DNA of 54,970 nt from Flavobacteriales bacterium UBA1993. GTDB lineage: Bacteria > Bacteroidota > Bacteroidia > Flavobacteriales_G > Salibacteraceae. Shown here one piece after another: positions 8,338 through 17,112 of this stretch; position 1 is the first letter of the stretch; each line of letters opens with the position of its first letter. The notes beneath the pieces were generated by a model, which did no database searches, was not told the DNA's origin, and saw nothing but the letters and a program-made list of their open reading frames with translations. Made by a program: the position numbers and the translations under genes. The stretch lies in NCBI GenBank assembly GCA_002336485.1, contig DDCZ01000052.1:1-54970 (forward strand), in the 5' to 3' direction.

Positions 8338-9416
8338 TAGGTTTTACGATTTAAGGCCAGTTTTAAACTGAAAACATTTGAATAGAGTGCAACACTTTGA
8401 TCACCAATGTCAGTTAAAGCATAATCGATGCTCAAAATGTCCTTTATAGTTACCCCAACACCAATATTTGGCTGGAATGTGTACTCGTTATAGTCCCCAA
8501 TTTCGGCCTTTATACGCTGCACGTTTCCAACACCACCTCGGATATAAAAGATGGACTGATACGAGAGTTCGAGACCTAAATTTGGGTCGAAACTAAAGGG
8601 GTCGCCTGGGATAAGTACGTTGCGCTTTCCATCTGTAGTAATGTCTACATTGAATTCAGGCATGATGCCAACCTTGTCCTTAATCACAAATTTTCGAGCA
8701 ACGCCTAACACAACTTTAGGTAGAGTTACTTCCAAACCATTGGTCGGAATTTCATTTTGGGTAGCTTCAAATACAGCAATGGTCGTAGAGTCAAGGCTAT
8801 AACGCCATGAATTGAACGTGGATGTAATATCTCGACCAACTGCCCCAACTTGCCACTTACCAAATTGATATTGAGCGCCAACATCTACTCCGAAACCCCA
8901 GGCTCGAGCCATGTCGCCAACCTGGCGGTAAATCACCTTGGCATTTCCACCAACGCTCAGTCCTTTTTCACCAATTTCCTTTGCATAGCTCACTAAGAAT
9001 CCATAATCGGCCGCCGAAAAAGTAGTGATGCGATCATAGTTTACTTGGCCGTTTTGGTCTATCAACTGCGTGGTATTTGGAATATCATCTACCCCAAATC
9101 GCACCATGGTGATGCCAATGGCGCTGGTTTCGTCAATGCGCGTTGCAACGCCAACATAGTCGTATTTGGCAATGCCTGCGAAGTATTCAGCATGTTGTGC
9201 GCTGACTTGCAGGTTGTCTTGAATTCCCGTTAATCCTGCTGGATTCCAGTAGGCGGAAGTGACATCGTTCACAGACGCAACTTGCGCCTTGCTCATAGCC
9301 AGACCACGCGCTCCAACACCAATGTTTAGAAACTCATTGCTGTATTTTGGCGCCTGCGCAAAGGCAGAACCTGAAAACAAGAAAATTGCAATAATGACGC
9401 TTGATGTTCCTCTCAT
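8337..9416 (-). CDS. PorV/PorQ-family outer membrane protein
   Basis: 359 residues from ATG 9416; an in-frame GTG at 9428 overlaps the promoter box, so ATG is preferred. Signal peptide ends at about FAQ. The mature start (KYSNEFLNIGVGARGLAMSKAQVAS, then YWNPAGL) is the FadL-like barrel pattern of the PorV/PorQ family. It lacks the classical PorV opening with an aromatic-Pro-Asp-Ala-Arg segment, so I call it a PorV-like partner of PorU2 rather than PorV. PorV-type barrels carry T9SS cargo to the sortase; the 1-nt overlap with the PorU2-like gene supports a joint role. Confidence 0.82.
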   Translation of the reverse strand: MRGTSSVIIAIFLFSGSAFAQAPKYSNEFLNIGVGARGLAMSKAQVASVNDVTSAYWNPAGLTGIQDNLQVSAQHAEYFAGIAKYDYVGVATRIDETSAIGITMVRFGVDDIPNTTQLIDQNGQVNYDRITTFSAADYGFLVSYAKEIGEKGLSVGGNAKVIYRQVGDMARAWGFGVDVGAQYQFGKWQVGAVGRDITSTFNSWRYSLDSTTIAVFEATQNEIPTNGLEVTLPKVVLGVARKFVIKDKVGIMPEFNVDITTDGKRNVLIPGDPFSFDPNLGLELSYQSIFYIRGGVGNVQRIKAEIGDYNEYTFQPNIGVGVTIKDILSIDYALTDIGDQSVALYSNVFSLKLALNRKT

Positions 9417-9427
9417 AGCAGTGTTCA

Positions 9428-9435
9428 CAAATGTA
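9428..9435 (-). promoter_or_regulatory. Bacteroidota -7 box TACATTTG for the PorV-like gene
   Basis: TACATTTG on the minus strand ends 11 bases before ATG 9416. It decides the start: the alternative GTG at 9428 would lie inside the box. I saw no clear TTG -33 element. Confidence 0.5.
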
Positions 9436-9517
9436 CGAATGAATTAAGTCGTTGGTTTGGCCAGCATAACTGAAAACCAGAGGTAAAATTGTCTCTTCAT
9501 TCCTTTGATAAAGACGA

Positions 9518-9525
9518 TATCTTCG
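9518..9525 (+). promoter_or_regulatory. -7 box TATCTTCG for phosphatidylserine synthase gene
   Basis: TATCTTCG ends 6 bases before ATG 9532, predicting a nearly leaderless transcript. It excludes the in-frame TTG at 9505 as start. The -33 element is unclear. Confidence 0.42.
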
Positions 9526-9531
9526 CCCACT

Positions 9532-10422
9532 ATGAATGCTATAGTTCGGTTTATTCCAAACATGTTCACCCTTGGCAATGCAGCAATGGGCGTTTTAGGA
9601 ATCGTTTTAATTGCCAAAGAAGAAATGATTCTCGCCGTTTATTGCGTGCTAATTGCATTGGTGCTTGACTTCTTCGATGGCTTTGTGGCAAGGCTTTTAG
9701 GTGTGCAAGGGAAGCTAGGAGCAGAACTAGATAGCCTGGCTGATATGATCACGTTTGGCGCATTACCCGGCGTGATTTTGTTTCAGATGATCAGCATTTC
9801 ACGCGGCATCTATTTTACAGATTTGAGCCAATGGACAACGACTGATTTGTTGTCATGCTCAGTTGCGCTTGTAGTTCCTATGGCCGCGGCATATCGCCTA
9901 GCGGTCTTTAATCTAGATGAAACAAGACGTCCACACTTCTTGGGCCTTCCGACACCTGCGATGTGCATGGCGGTTATTAGTATTCCAATAGTGCTGGAGG
10001 CGCACTACCATTTGAACTTTTATTATCTGCTTTCCGACTCATTTATCGACATTATAGGTGGCGAACGACGTTGGGATGCTTCTGACTATGGTGTGGTGAA
10101 GCTGCTTTACAGCACGGTGTTTTATCAGATTTTGAGCGTTGTTTTAGCCGCAATGATGGTGCTTCCGATACCAATGCTATCACTCAAATTTCATGGATTG
10201 AAATGGAAGGAGAATATGTGGCGATATGGGATTTTTATTTGGGTGGTCCTTTGCTATATCATTTTCGTAATTCCTTACACGGACTTTCTTCCGTTTGAGA
10301 TAGGCTTGATCGACTATTTAATTTGGCCGATTTTTATCCTTGGCTATTTCGTGCTTTCATGGATTTATGCCATTTTTGACGCTCCAAAAACAGATACCAA
10401 TTCGAATGAAATTCAAAGCTGA
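9532..10422 (+). CDS. pssA: CDP-diacylglycerol-serine O-phosphatidyltransferase (phosphatidylserine synthase)
   Basis: 296 residues from ATG 9532. The CDP-alcohol phosphatidyltransferase motif is complete: D46xxD49G50xxA53R54, G63, D67, D71. Several membrane segments follow, with a larger C-terminal part. It makes phosphatidylserine from CDP-diacylglycerol and serine in the inner membrane, the step before phosphatidylethanolamine. The TM-rich start (RFIPNMFTLGNAAMGVLGI) is typical of the bacterial membrane-bound type. The next gene, purS, begins inside its last 17 bases. Confidence 0.92.
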   Translation: MNAIVRFIPNMFTLGNAAMGVLGIVLIAKEEMILAVYCVLIALVLDFFDGFVARLLGVQGKLGAELDSLADMITFGALPGVILFQMISISRGIYFTDLSQWTTTDLLSCSVALVVPMAAAYRLAVFNLDETRRPHFLGLPTPAMCMAVISIPIVLEAHYHLNFYYLLSDSFIDIIGGERRWDASDYGVVKLLYSTVFYQILSVVLAAMMVLPIPMLSLKFHGLKWKENMWRYGIFIWVVLCYIIFVIPYTDFLPFEIGLIDYLIWPIFILGYFVLSWIYAIFDAPKTDTNSNEIQS

Positions 10423-10654
10423 AATCGACATCATGCCACACGCCAATTTGCTTGATCCTCAAGGAAAAGCGGTGTCATCATCAATGGGGAATTTAGGACT
10501 AAGTGAAATCACAAACGTTCGAATTGGGAAGCACATTACTTTAGAAGTTGACGCTTCTGACGAGTCTGATGCTAATTCAAAAGTGGATGACGCTTGCAAG
10601 CGATTGCTTTGCAACCAAATAGTCGAGAGCTACACGTTTACGCTGTCCAGCTAA
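10406..10654 (+). CDS. purS: Phosphoribosylformylglycinamidine synthase, PurS subunit
   Basis: 82 residues, the usual size for PurS (about 80-85). The start ATG 10406 was chosen because the family sequence begins at MKFKAEIDIMPHANLLDPQGKAV. An upstream in-frame start at 10340 would lie deep inside pssA. PurS joins PurQ and the small form of PurL to convert FGAR to FGAM in purine synthesis; neither partner is in this window. It overlaps pssA by 17 nt in another frame, and its TAA is directly followed by the opposing stop of lptB (TAATTA). Confidence 0.88.
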   Translation: MKFKAEIDIMPHANLLDPQGKAVSSSMGNLGLSEITNVRIGKHITLEVDASDESDANSKVDDACKRLLCNQIVESYTFTLSS

Positions 10655-11746
10655 TTAGGCATTTGGGTCATCTACGATGAACCCACACACCTTACACGTT
10701 TTCTTTTCTACCATTGGTACAGAGCCTCCGGCCATGGCGCCTGCACCTTCGTACTTGCCTGTCTTCACCTTTTCTTCCTTGGTGATTTGCAGTTTATGAG
10801 AGCTGCACCTCGAACAAGCATCTGGATCAATTGACAGACCGCTTTGCTGAGCACGTGAAATAATATCCTTTAGGTCATCAATGGTTAGAAATTGTGACTG
10901 GATAAACGAATCAAATTCTCCTTTCGACGCCTCCATCAACGTTTCGTATCTATGTTGATATACGCTTGCAATCTCCAACGGCGAGAGCGTTTTCCAAAAG
11001 TCGCTCAAGGAATTGTTTTTCTTTTTCAATTCGAAATTCTGACCTAGATATACTCTCCGCACTTCTGGATCACCAGCCAACTCCTCGGCCGACCCAGCTT
11101 TGAGAATGTTCCCTTCAAAAAGCAAATATGCCCGATCCGTAATGGAAAGTGTTTCTTGTACGTTGTGGTCGGTAATGAGTATGCCGATGTTTTTGCTTTT
11201 TAACGTGGAAACTATAAACTGAATGTCCTCCACTGCAATAGGGTCAACTCCGGCGAAGGGTTCGTCGAGCAAGATGAAACTTGGATCTGATGCCAAAGCA
11301 CGCGCTATTTCGGTTCGTCTTCGCTCTCCTCCAGAGAGTAAATCACCTCTGTTTTTGCGCACTAGTTGCAAACCAAACTCATCGAGTAAACTCTCCAATT
11401 TCTCTGATTGTTCTGCCTTGCTTAGGCCGCGTTTCATTTCCAACACCGCCTTGATATTGTCTTCCACACTGAGTTTTCTGAAAACCGAAGCTTCCTGTGG
11501 TAAATACCCAACGCCTTGTATCGCTCTCTTGTACATAGGAAGGCCAGTAATGTCCTTGCCATCGAGGTGAATCCTTCCTTCGTTTGGCTTTATGAGCCCA
11601 ACGATCATATAGAATGTAGTGGTCTTACCAGCGCCGTTTGGCCCAAGCAATCCTACAATTTCACCTTGTTCCACATTTACAGAGACGCCTTTAACAACGG
11701 TTCTGCTGCGGTATTTTTTAACGAGATCTGTGGCTTCCAGTTTCAT
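10655..11746 (-). CDS. lptB: LPS export ABC transporter ATPase LptB with C-terminal zinc-ribbon-like extension
   Basis: 363 residues against about 240 for normal LptB. Residues 1-243 form the ATPase: Walker A GPNGAGKTT 35-43, signature LSGGE 137-141, DEP with catalytic Glu162, switch His194. Residues 244-363 are extra: a helical stretch, then CSRC (311-314) and CKVC (351-354) separated by a Gly-rich loop, which looks like a zinc ribbon. LptB drives extraction of LPS from the inner membrane toward the outer membrane. It sits 3 nt downstream of the DUF5686 gene and is read with it. The role of the tail is unknown; it does not look like a frameshift artefact because the frame is continuous. Confidence 0.88.
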   Translation of the reverse strand: MKLEATDLVKKYRSRTVVKGVSVNVEQGEIVGLLGPNGAGKTTTFYMIVGLIKPNEGRIHLDGKDITGLPMYKRAIQGVGYLPQEASVFRKLSVEDNIKAVLEMKRGLSKAEQSEKLESLLDEFGLQLVRKNRGDLLSGGERRRTEIARALASDPSFILLDEPFAGVDPIAVEDIQFIVSTLKSKNIGILITDHNVQETLSITDRAYLLFEGNILKAGSAEELAGDPEVRRVYLGQNFELKKKNNSLSDFWKTLSPLEIASVYQHRYETLMEASKGEFDSFIQSQFLTIDDLKDIISRAQQSGLSIDPDACSRCSSHKLQITKEEKVKTGKYEGAGAMAGGSVPMVEKKTCKVCGFIVDDPNA

Positions 11747-11749
11747 GGA

Positions 11750-14227
11750 CTAAAACTCAATTTGAAAGGTAAGTCGAACTCCAAACGGAACCACGTTTGG
11801 ATTGCTCAAATATGATAATCTCCAGATAGCATCAACCCTAAAAATCTTTAAAATATTCTCGACACCAACTCCCGCCTCGAAGTAAGGCTTGTTTAAATCA
11901 TACAGATTTGCTGGAAATTGGAGCTCTGCTTTGTGCTTGTTACTCAATCCGCCGATGGCACTTCGCATCGTTGCCACCTCTCGCCATTTTAGCTTTCTGA
12001 ATAAGGGTACCTTGTTGAAAAACAGCCCATTGAAGTGATGCGTGTAGAAAAGGGTGACCCACTGGTCGCTGATAAATTCGTAGTAGTTCATCAGGTTGTA
12101 GGCATAGTCGTCATAGAAATATGTCTGATTGCCTGGAAACATTTGAAGCAGTGGATAGGGCACGGTTCCCCAAATTTTTCCAGCTTCTAGAATAAATTCA
12201 CTTTGACCAATCGGATTGATTGGAAAGCGATCAGATATACGCAACGACACCCTTTGGTATTCATAATCTCCGCCAAGAAAACCCTTGATGCCAAGCCGAG
12301 CGTTAAATTCTAGAATCGGAAATTTAGTACCTAGACTGATCCGATCAAGGTCTCCGCTGATAAAGGATTCTCGGTATGCGAAACGAACGTTAATTCCTAC
12401 TTCAGCGGTGCTTATGCGGTTAATGTCATACACCGATCCATCACCGTTTTCGCGTTGAAACAGCACGTCGCCAACGGACCAAATATCTTTTCGGCCAAAT
12501 TCGAACTTGGTGCTAAAGCCCGGAATGAACTCAACCTCATACCCGCCTTTATACTCTTCATAAGCGTTGAATCGGAAAGGCGCCCTTCGAAATACGGATG
12601 ATAAAATGTTGTCCGTTCTCCACGCGTTCGCGCTTTGGCCAAGCTGCTCTAGGTCTTTTCGGGTACTGAGATGTATGATTTGTCGGGGGCTTTTCGAGAT
12701 GAAAAAGCGCGAAGCAGCGTGGTATTTAAATCGTTGATCCTTGGTGCCATAGGCAAGATATCCGCTAAGTTCCAATCGTGTGCTAAAATCGCTATTGGTA
12801 CGGCCTCCAACTCGTAGTCTAAGCCCCTCAACCTGATTGAAACTGGCCATTGTGAAGTATGGGCCAATGTCAACATACTTCATTTCATAGTGGCCATTCA
12901 CAAACAGGGTAATGAGATCTACATATGTCCGAAACGCCCTAATTTGCTGGATGGTGTCCACCATTTCATAGACCTTGAATTCATTTTCGCTTAAGCTTTC
13001 CGGACGTTTTTCGTTCCAGAATTCGTCACTCATGTCATTGGCGCTGTCCGCGACCTGAATATTGTTAAACGTGCTGTAAAACGAGTTTTCCTTTTTCTCG
13101 TTTATGATGAATTCGTCGTAAATAGTCGTCTTTCTTCCATAAAAGCCAATGGCTTTTTCACTGAGATTGAAATCGACAACGACGTTTTCTTTGGTCAGCA
13201 TCCAAATCTCATTCTCTACTTGATCGTAAACGTGATGCACCGAAAACGAGTTGATCCAATTGATGTTGGCGCCTTCAATAATTTTCGCCTGAATTTCCTT
13301 CAACGCATATGTGGTATCGTTTATCCACATTTCACCTTCAAATACTAGCTCCCCTTTTCGCCTAGGGATGAAGGCGATTTTGAAACACTTTTTGCGATTG
13401 ATTACGGCACTATCAAGTAGATAATACTTGTAGGACGTGCCTCCAAAATCTGAAAGTGGACTCATGAAGCTTTTTCCAAAAGCGTCCACATAGTTTTCAT
13501 AGACATTCGTGTTTTGATACATATCTCCTAAAAACTGACTCACACTTTCATTTTTGACACCCGCTACTTTTGTCGCTTTAATATGTTCCATCGAACTTTT
13601 TGGGCTCTTTCGGTAGTAATACCTAGAAAATGATTCAGTAAGGAATATCGGAAGAAATGGCTTTTCCTCGGAGGTGCTATCAATGTTTTCAAAGACAAAA
13701 TCAAACGGCTTCATCACCTTTTGATTCGTGAATCTTTCATTGATATTATTCATGTCGAACTCAATCTTATTGTACACGTTGTATTCGTATGCTTCGAGCT
13801 TCTCGCGATTGTTGGCCTTTTTATTTCGAATCACTTTTTTCATGATTTCAATCGCGGGGTCTTTCGCTTTTTTGTCTGCAACTATGGTGACAGGGCCAAG
13901 TGAAATTCCTGATATTTTCATCTCGAAATCAACTACCTGAGATCGGTCGGCTTTTACGCGTTGCGCACCACGCTGATATCCTAGCACGGTAACAAGAAGC
14001 GAATCTGTCGGGTAATACGTTTCAATTCTATATGCGCCCTTATCGTCCGTGGTGGTGCCGATTTTGCTGTCCTTGAAATAGACATTCGCAAATGGGATTG
14101 GTAGATTTGTTTCGGCTTCGAACACCTTACCCACTACAATCGTTTGTTGGGCGCTCAGCGAATTCGCCAAAAGCCCTAAAACCAAAATTGCTAGGAGCCG
14201 AATGATATGTTTTACTGGCGAATCCAT
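11750..14227 (-). CDS. DUF5686 / carboxypeptidase-regulatory-like outer membrane protein
   Basis: 825 residues from ATG 14227; an in-frame start at 14245 adds six residues before the signal peptide. Signal peptide ends near LSAQ. Residues about 28-115 form a CarboxypepD-regulatory-like beta sandwich (GKVFEAETNLPIPFANVYF). The rest is the DUF5686 region, ending in an outer-membrane beta-barrel with a terminal aromatic (FQIEF). It resembles TonB-dependent-receptor neighbours but has no plug domain that I can see. It lies between tatC and lptB, all leftward and close-packed. The function of DUF5686 proteins is unknown to me; envelope biogenesis is inference from context. Confidence 0.82.
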   Translation of the reverse strand: MDSPVKHIIRLLAILVLGLLANSLSAQQTIVVGKVFEAETNLPIPFANVYFKDSKIGTTTDDKGAYRIETYYPTDSLLVTVLGYQRGAQRVKADRSQVVDFEMKISGISLGPVTIVADKKAKDPAIEIMKKVIRNKKANNREKLEAYEYNVYNKIEFDMNNINERFTNQKVMKPFDFVFENIDSTSEEKPFLPIFLTESFSRYYYRKSPKSSMEHIKATKVAGVKNESVSQFLGDMYQNTNVYENYVDAFGKSFMSPLSDFGGTSYKYYLLDSAVINRKKCFKIAFIPRRKGELVFEGEMWINDTTYALKEIQAKIIEGANINWINSFSVHHVYDQVENEIWMLTKENVVVDFNLSEKAIGFYGRKTTIYDEFIINEKKENSFYSTFNNIQVADSANDMSDEFWNEKRPESLSENEFKVYEMVDTIQQIRAFRTYVDLITLFVNGHYEMKYVDIGPYFTMASFNQVEGLRLRVGGRTNSDFSTRLELSGYLAYGTKDQRFKYHAASRFFISKSPRQIIHLSTRKDLEQLGQSANAWRTDNILSSVFRRAPFRFNAYEEYKGGYEVEFIPGFSTKFEFGRKDIWSVGDVLFQRENGDGSVYDINRISTAEVGINVRFAYRESFISGDLDRISLGTKFPILEFNARLGIKGFLGGDYEYQRVSLRISDRFPINPIGQSEFILEAGKIWGTVPYPLLQMFPGNQTYFYDDYAYNLMNYYEFISDQWVTLFYTHHFNGLFFNKVPLFRKLKWREVATMRSAIGGLSNKHKAELQFPANLYDLNKPYFEAGVGVENILKIFRVDAIWRLSYLSNPNVVPFGVRLTFQIEF

Positions 14228-14247
14228 AAATGCGTTCAGCCACACGT

Positions 14248-15078
14248 TTAATCCTGCTTGGGTTTGGCCACAATGCCCGAAATCCGAATGCTGATTTCGT
14301 ACAGAACAATGATGGGAATCGTTACAAGGACTTGACTAAAAATGTCTGGCGGAGTAATAACTGCAGACAAGACCAACGCACCAACGATCGCATGCCGCCG
14401 AAACGCACGCAGCACCTTAGGAGACAAAATGCCCGCGCGGGTCAAGAAATAAACCAAGACCGGAAGCTCAAAGACTGCCCCGCAGGCTAGAACTACGGTG
14501 GTGATTAGTGAAATGTACGTGGTAAGTGTAGGGTTGTTTAGAACGGCGTCACTGACTTGATAGTTTAAAAAGAAGTTGATCGATAAGGGGCTTATGACGT
14601 AGTAGCCAAATGACACGCCACTAAGAAATAAGAACGTGGTGGCTGCAACAAACCCCCGAGCGTGCTTGCGCTCCGATGAGCTTAGGCCTGGGCTTATAAA
14701 CCTCCAAACTTCCCAGATCAAATAGGGAAAGGCGATTATCAAACCTGCCACAAGCGATATGAGGATGTGTGCGCTAAACTGGCCCGCCATGGAAAGGTTT
14801 ACCAAGTCTGGCAAATCCTGCCCTATGCAAATTGCGCCATCGGGAAACATACTTGGCACGAGTTCACTCATCTTATCGCTCATCTTACAGAGAAATCGAT
14901 ACGTTGGAAAGTCCGGCTTTTTAGGTCCAAAAATGAGTACGTCAAAAACAAACCCTTTGGCAATAAAGGCACCGATAGCACCGAGCATAATCGCTATAAT
15001 GGATCGCACCAAATGCCACCGAAGCACCTCGAGGTGATCAAGGAAAGACATTTCTTCAGTTTGTGTTTCTGTACTCAT
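14248..15078 (-). CDS. tatC: Twin-arginine translocase subunit TatC
   Basis: 276 residues from ATG 15078 (an in-frame TTG at 15096 is less likely). The cytoplasmic N-terminus contains SFLDHLEVLRWHLVRS, the TatC signature that recognises the twin-arginine signal. About six membrane helices follow, with FPYLIWEVWRFISPGL typical of the family. The first periplasmic loop is long, with cysteines, as often in Bacteroidota. TatC with TatA exports folded proteins; no tatA is present here. It begins a leftward run with the DUF5686 gene 20 nt downstream. Confidence 0.92.
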   Translation of the reverse strand: MSTETQTEEMSFLDHLEVLRWHLVRSIIAIMLGAIGAFIAKGFVFDVLIFGPKKPDFPTYRFLCKMSDKMSELVPSMFPDGAICIGQDLPDLVNLSMAGQFSAHILISLVAGLIIAFPYLIWEVWRFISPGLSSSERKHARGFVAATTFLFLSGVSFGYYVISPLSINFFLNYQVSDAVLNNPTLTTYISLITTVVLACGAVFELPVLVYFLTRAGILSPKVLRAFRRHAIVGALVLSAVITPPDIFSQVLVTIPIIVLYEISIRISGIVAKPKQD

Positions 15079-15173
15079 GTTTGTCGCGTACCGCAAATAT
15101 GGGGTTTATAGCACCTCGAGAGCGTAGCCAATTGATCGCAATTTTCACTCTAGACACACTTTTGTTTAATGTT

Positions 15174-15203
15174 TTGAAGGTGTGAACTTTACGATTACAT
15201 TTG
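15174..15203 (+). promoter_or_regulatory. Promoter TTG-N19-TACATTTG for the small exported protein
   Basis: TTG (15174-15176) and TACATTTG (15196-15203) are 19 bases apart, matching the Bacteroidota -33/-7 pattern. The -7 box ends 4 bases before GTG 15208, so the transcript should be leaderless or nearly so. Confidence 0.55.
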
Positions 15204-15207
15204 CCGT

Positions 15208-15459
15208 GTGAAGAGTTATTTTTCAAAGTTCATTTTATTCTCATTTATGTTGACCGCTGCAATGGGGTTCGTGAAAGGCGACACCAGTGTATCAAACGGG
15301 GTTGACCCAATCAGTGTGAGTATAAGCGTTGATGCGCAAGGCATCATGGAGCGGGGTGTTCCTTCATCACAGGCGGATAAGTCTGAGAAAAACAGGGAAG
15401 ATCAAAACTTTACATTCAAGTTTCCGAACATTTTTGATGTTTTTCGGTCATTGTTCTAA
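15208..15459 (+). CDS. Small exported protein, unknown function
   Basis: 83 residues with GTG start at 15208. Residues 1-24 form a signal peptide (FILFSFMLTAAMGFVKG). The mature part is polar, with a short hydrophobic C-terminus (FPNIFDVFRSLF). I recognise no family. The good promoter directly upstream supports a real gene. It precedes the haem A synthase gene by 37 nt and may be cotranscribed. Confidence 0.55.
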   Translation: MKSYFSKFILFSFMLTAAMGFVKGDTSVSNGVDPISVSISVDAQGIMERGVPSSQADKSEKNREDQNFTFKFPNIFDVFRSLF

Positions 15460-15496
15460 GTCATTTACTTGCTTCGTAAGTAACTAATTTAGATTC

Positions 15497-16537
15497 ATGA
15501 TAAGACCATTTTCACCAGCCCGAAGTGTTACCATTTGGTTGGCCACTGGCATTCTTCTAATCTTAATAATGGTGTCCATCGGTGGGTTAACGCGGCTAAC
15601 ACACTCCGGTTTGTCCATGGTGCATTGGACGTTTACGGGATCGCTGCCGCCGATGAACGATGGTGAATGGGTCGCGGAATTTGAACGATATCAGACATCG
15701 CCCGAATTCAAAGAACTGCATGAACACTTTCAAATCGAAGATTTCAAATCAATCTTTTGGTGGGAATACATTCATCGAATGTTTGGAAGAATGATCGGAA
15801 TCGTATTCCTTATTCCATTCATTTTTTTCTGGGTGAAGAGATCCATTCCAAGGGATATGCTGCCGCAATTCGGAATCATATTTTTTCTCGGAGCCTTTCA
15901 GGCAATTCTCGGATGGTTCATGGTGAAAAGTGGTCTTTCCGACGTGCCGCGTGTCAGCCATTTTAGACTTTCTGCTCATTTAGTTACCGCGTTTCTCACA
16001 TGTGCCTACATTTTTTGGGTCATGCTTAATTACAATCGGCACGGTAAATTGAGGGCCGACCGTTCGCCGATTCAGAAGGGAGCCATTTGGTTTTTCGCAG
16101 CCTTGGTGCTTCAAATAATTTACGGCGGATTTGTTGCCGGTCTGCGTGCTGGATGGATACACAATACATGGCCGTTGATGGACGGCTCCTTGGTGGCTCC
16201 CAGCGTTTGGGCCATGGATCCCTTAATCTTAAACTTTTTGGAAGGCGGATCTGGTGTTCAGTTCGTGCATAGAACCTTGGCGTTGGTCATTCTAGCAGCC
16301 AGTTTCTTGATTGTGCGATCGGCACAAACTCAATCTGACCATATTCGGAAACCTGCGATGGTAGTTTTGGGAATGGTGTTGCTTCAATTCACTCTGGGAG
16401 TCGCAACATTGCTTCTGGCCGTCCCAACATCGTTTGCTGTAGTGCATCAAGTGATGGCGCTAATCACCTTGCTTTCGGCCGTTTGGCTGGTTCATAGCGC
16501 AACCTACTTTGTTGCTTCTACAGAGCTGGAATCGTGA
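15497..16537 (+). CDS. ctaA: Haem A synthase (COX15/CtaA family)
   Basis: 346 residues, eight predicted membrane helices. Haem-ligand histidines are visible: H93 in WEYIHRMFGR, H161 in LSAHL, His near 258 in VQFVHRT, His near 317 in VVHQV. The start GGLTRLTHSGLSMV is typical of the larger COX15-like type. It oxidises haem O to haem A in the inner membrane for cytochrome oxidase. No cytochrome oxidase genes are nearby. Its last 34 bases overlap the 3' end of gldD on the other strand. Confidence 0.92.
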   Translation: MIRPFSPARSVTIWLATGILLILIMVSIGGLTRLTHSGLSMVHWTFTGSLPPMNDGEWVAEFERYQTSPEFKELHEHFQIEDFKSIFWWEYIHRMFGRMIGIVFLIPFIFFWVKRSIPRDMLPQFGIIFFLGAFQAILGWFMVKSGLSDVPRVSHFRLSAHLVTAFLTCAYIFWVMLNYNRHGKLRADRSPIQKGAIWFFAALVLQIIYGGFVAGLRAGWIHNTWPLMDGSLVAPSVWAMDPLILNFLEGGSGVQFVHRTLALVILAASFLIVRSAQTQSDHIRKPAMVVLGMVLLQFTLGVATLLLAVPTSFAVVHQVMALITLLSAVWLVHSATYFVASTELES

Positions 16538-17112
16538 TCCGTCCAGACTAAGGTTGAGATCATATGACGAATATCCGCCTTGATGTAGTCAATCACTGGA
16601 GCCAAAGAATCCTTGTTGGGCTTCACATTAAAATAGAGCGATCCCCGCAAAAAGTGCGCGGCACTGTCCGTAACGAAAAACTGCATGTCGCTGGCAGTCG
16701 CTCCCTTGAATTCGTAGATCAAACCATAGACTCGTGCAGAATCGTTTTGAACCCGACTTTCATTAATCGCTGTGGCCTTTCCTACATGTTTCATCGCCAG
16801 TGTTCTGTTATCCTCAATTTGAGTGGCTAGGTCGTCCGCCACCTCACTGTATGTTAGATGCAGTGTGGCTTTATATCTTGGGTAGTAGAGGTTATACCAG
16901 CAATTTTCATTTTGGTGGCGTTTATCGATCGTGAGAAAGCTCTGATTAGAGGCCTCGAAATAATACGGGCAATCCCAAGTTTCTATGCTCGGGCTTATGT
17001 AGCTGGGTGCTGGCAGCTCTATACGGGCATAGGCGCGCTCTTTGGGGGTGTAATCTTCCTCACACGCACAGAATGCGATCCCAATAATCAGAATGAATAG
17101 CCTGACTTTCAT
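16504..17112 (-). CDS. gldD: Gliding motility lipoprotein GldD
   Basis: 202 residues. The lipoprotein signal ends FCAC with the modified Cys at about 17. The mature start YTPKERAYARIELP followed by CPYYF and CWYNLYYPRY matches GldD, needed for gliding and T9SS function in Flavobacterium johnsoniae. Its ATG overlaps the TGA of gldE (ATGA), and gldE-gldD adjacency is the conserved order. The 3' end overlaps ctaA on the opposite strand by 34 bases. Confidence 0.88.
   Translation of the reverse strand: MKVRLFILIIGIAFCACEEDYTPKERAYARIELPAPSYISPSIETWDCPYYFEASNQSFLTIDKRHQNENCWYNLYYPRYKATLHLTYSEVADDLATQIEDNRTLAMKHVGKATAINESRVQNDSARVYGLIYEFKGATASDMQFFVTDSAAHFLRGSLYFNVKPNKDSLAPVIDYIKADIRHMISTLVWTDHDSSSVEATK

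Noticed and set aside
9417..9428. GTG at 9428 as start of the PorV-like gene
   Set aside because: It lies within the -7 promoter box, so it would be upstream of the expected transcription start; ATG 9416 keeps the whole signal peptide.
8337..9428. Calling this gene PorV and its neighbour classical PorU
   Set aside because: The mature start differs from classical PorV, and the joined sortase is about 1700 residues with the GFDLN/NSCYSG pattern of the PorU2 group.
15465..15483. TTACTT...AAGTAA inverted repeat before ctaA as an operator
   Set aside because: Only a six-base stem in AT-rich sequence; no second copy and no known regulator.
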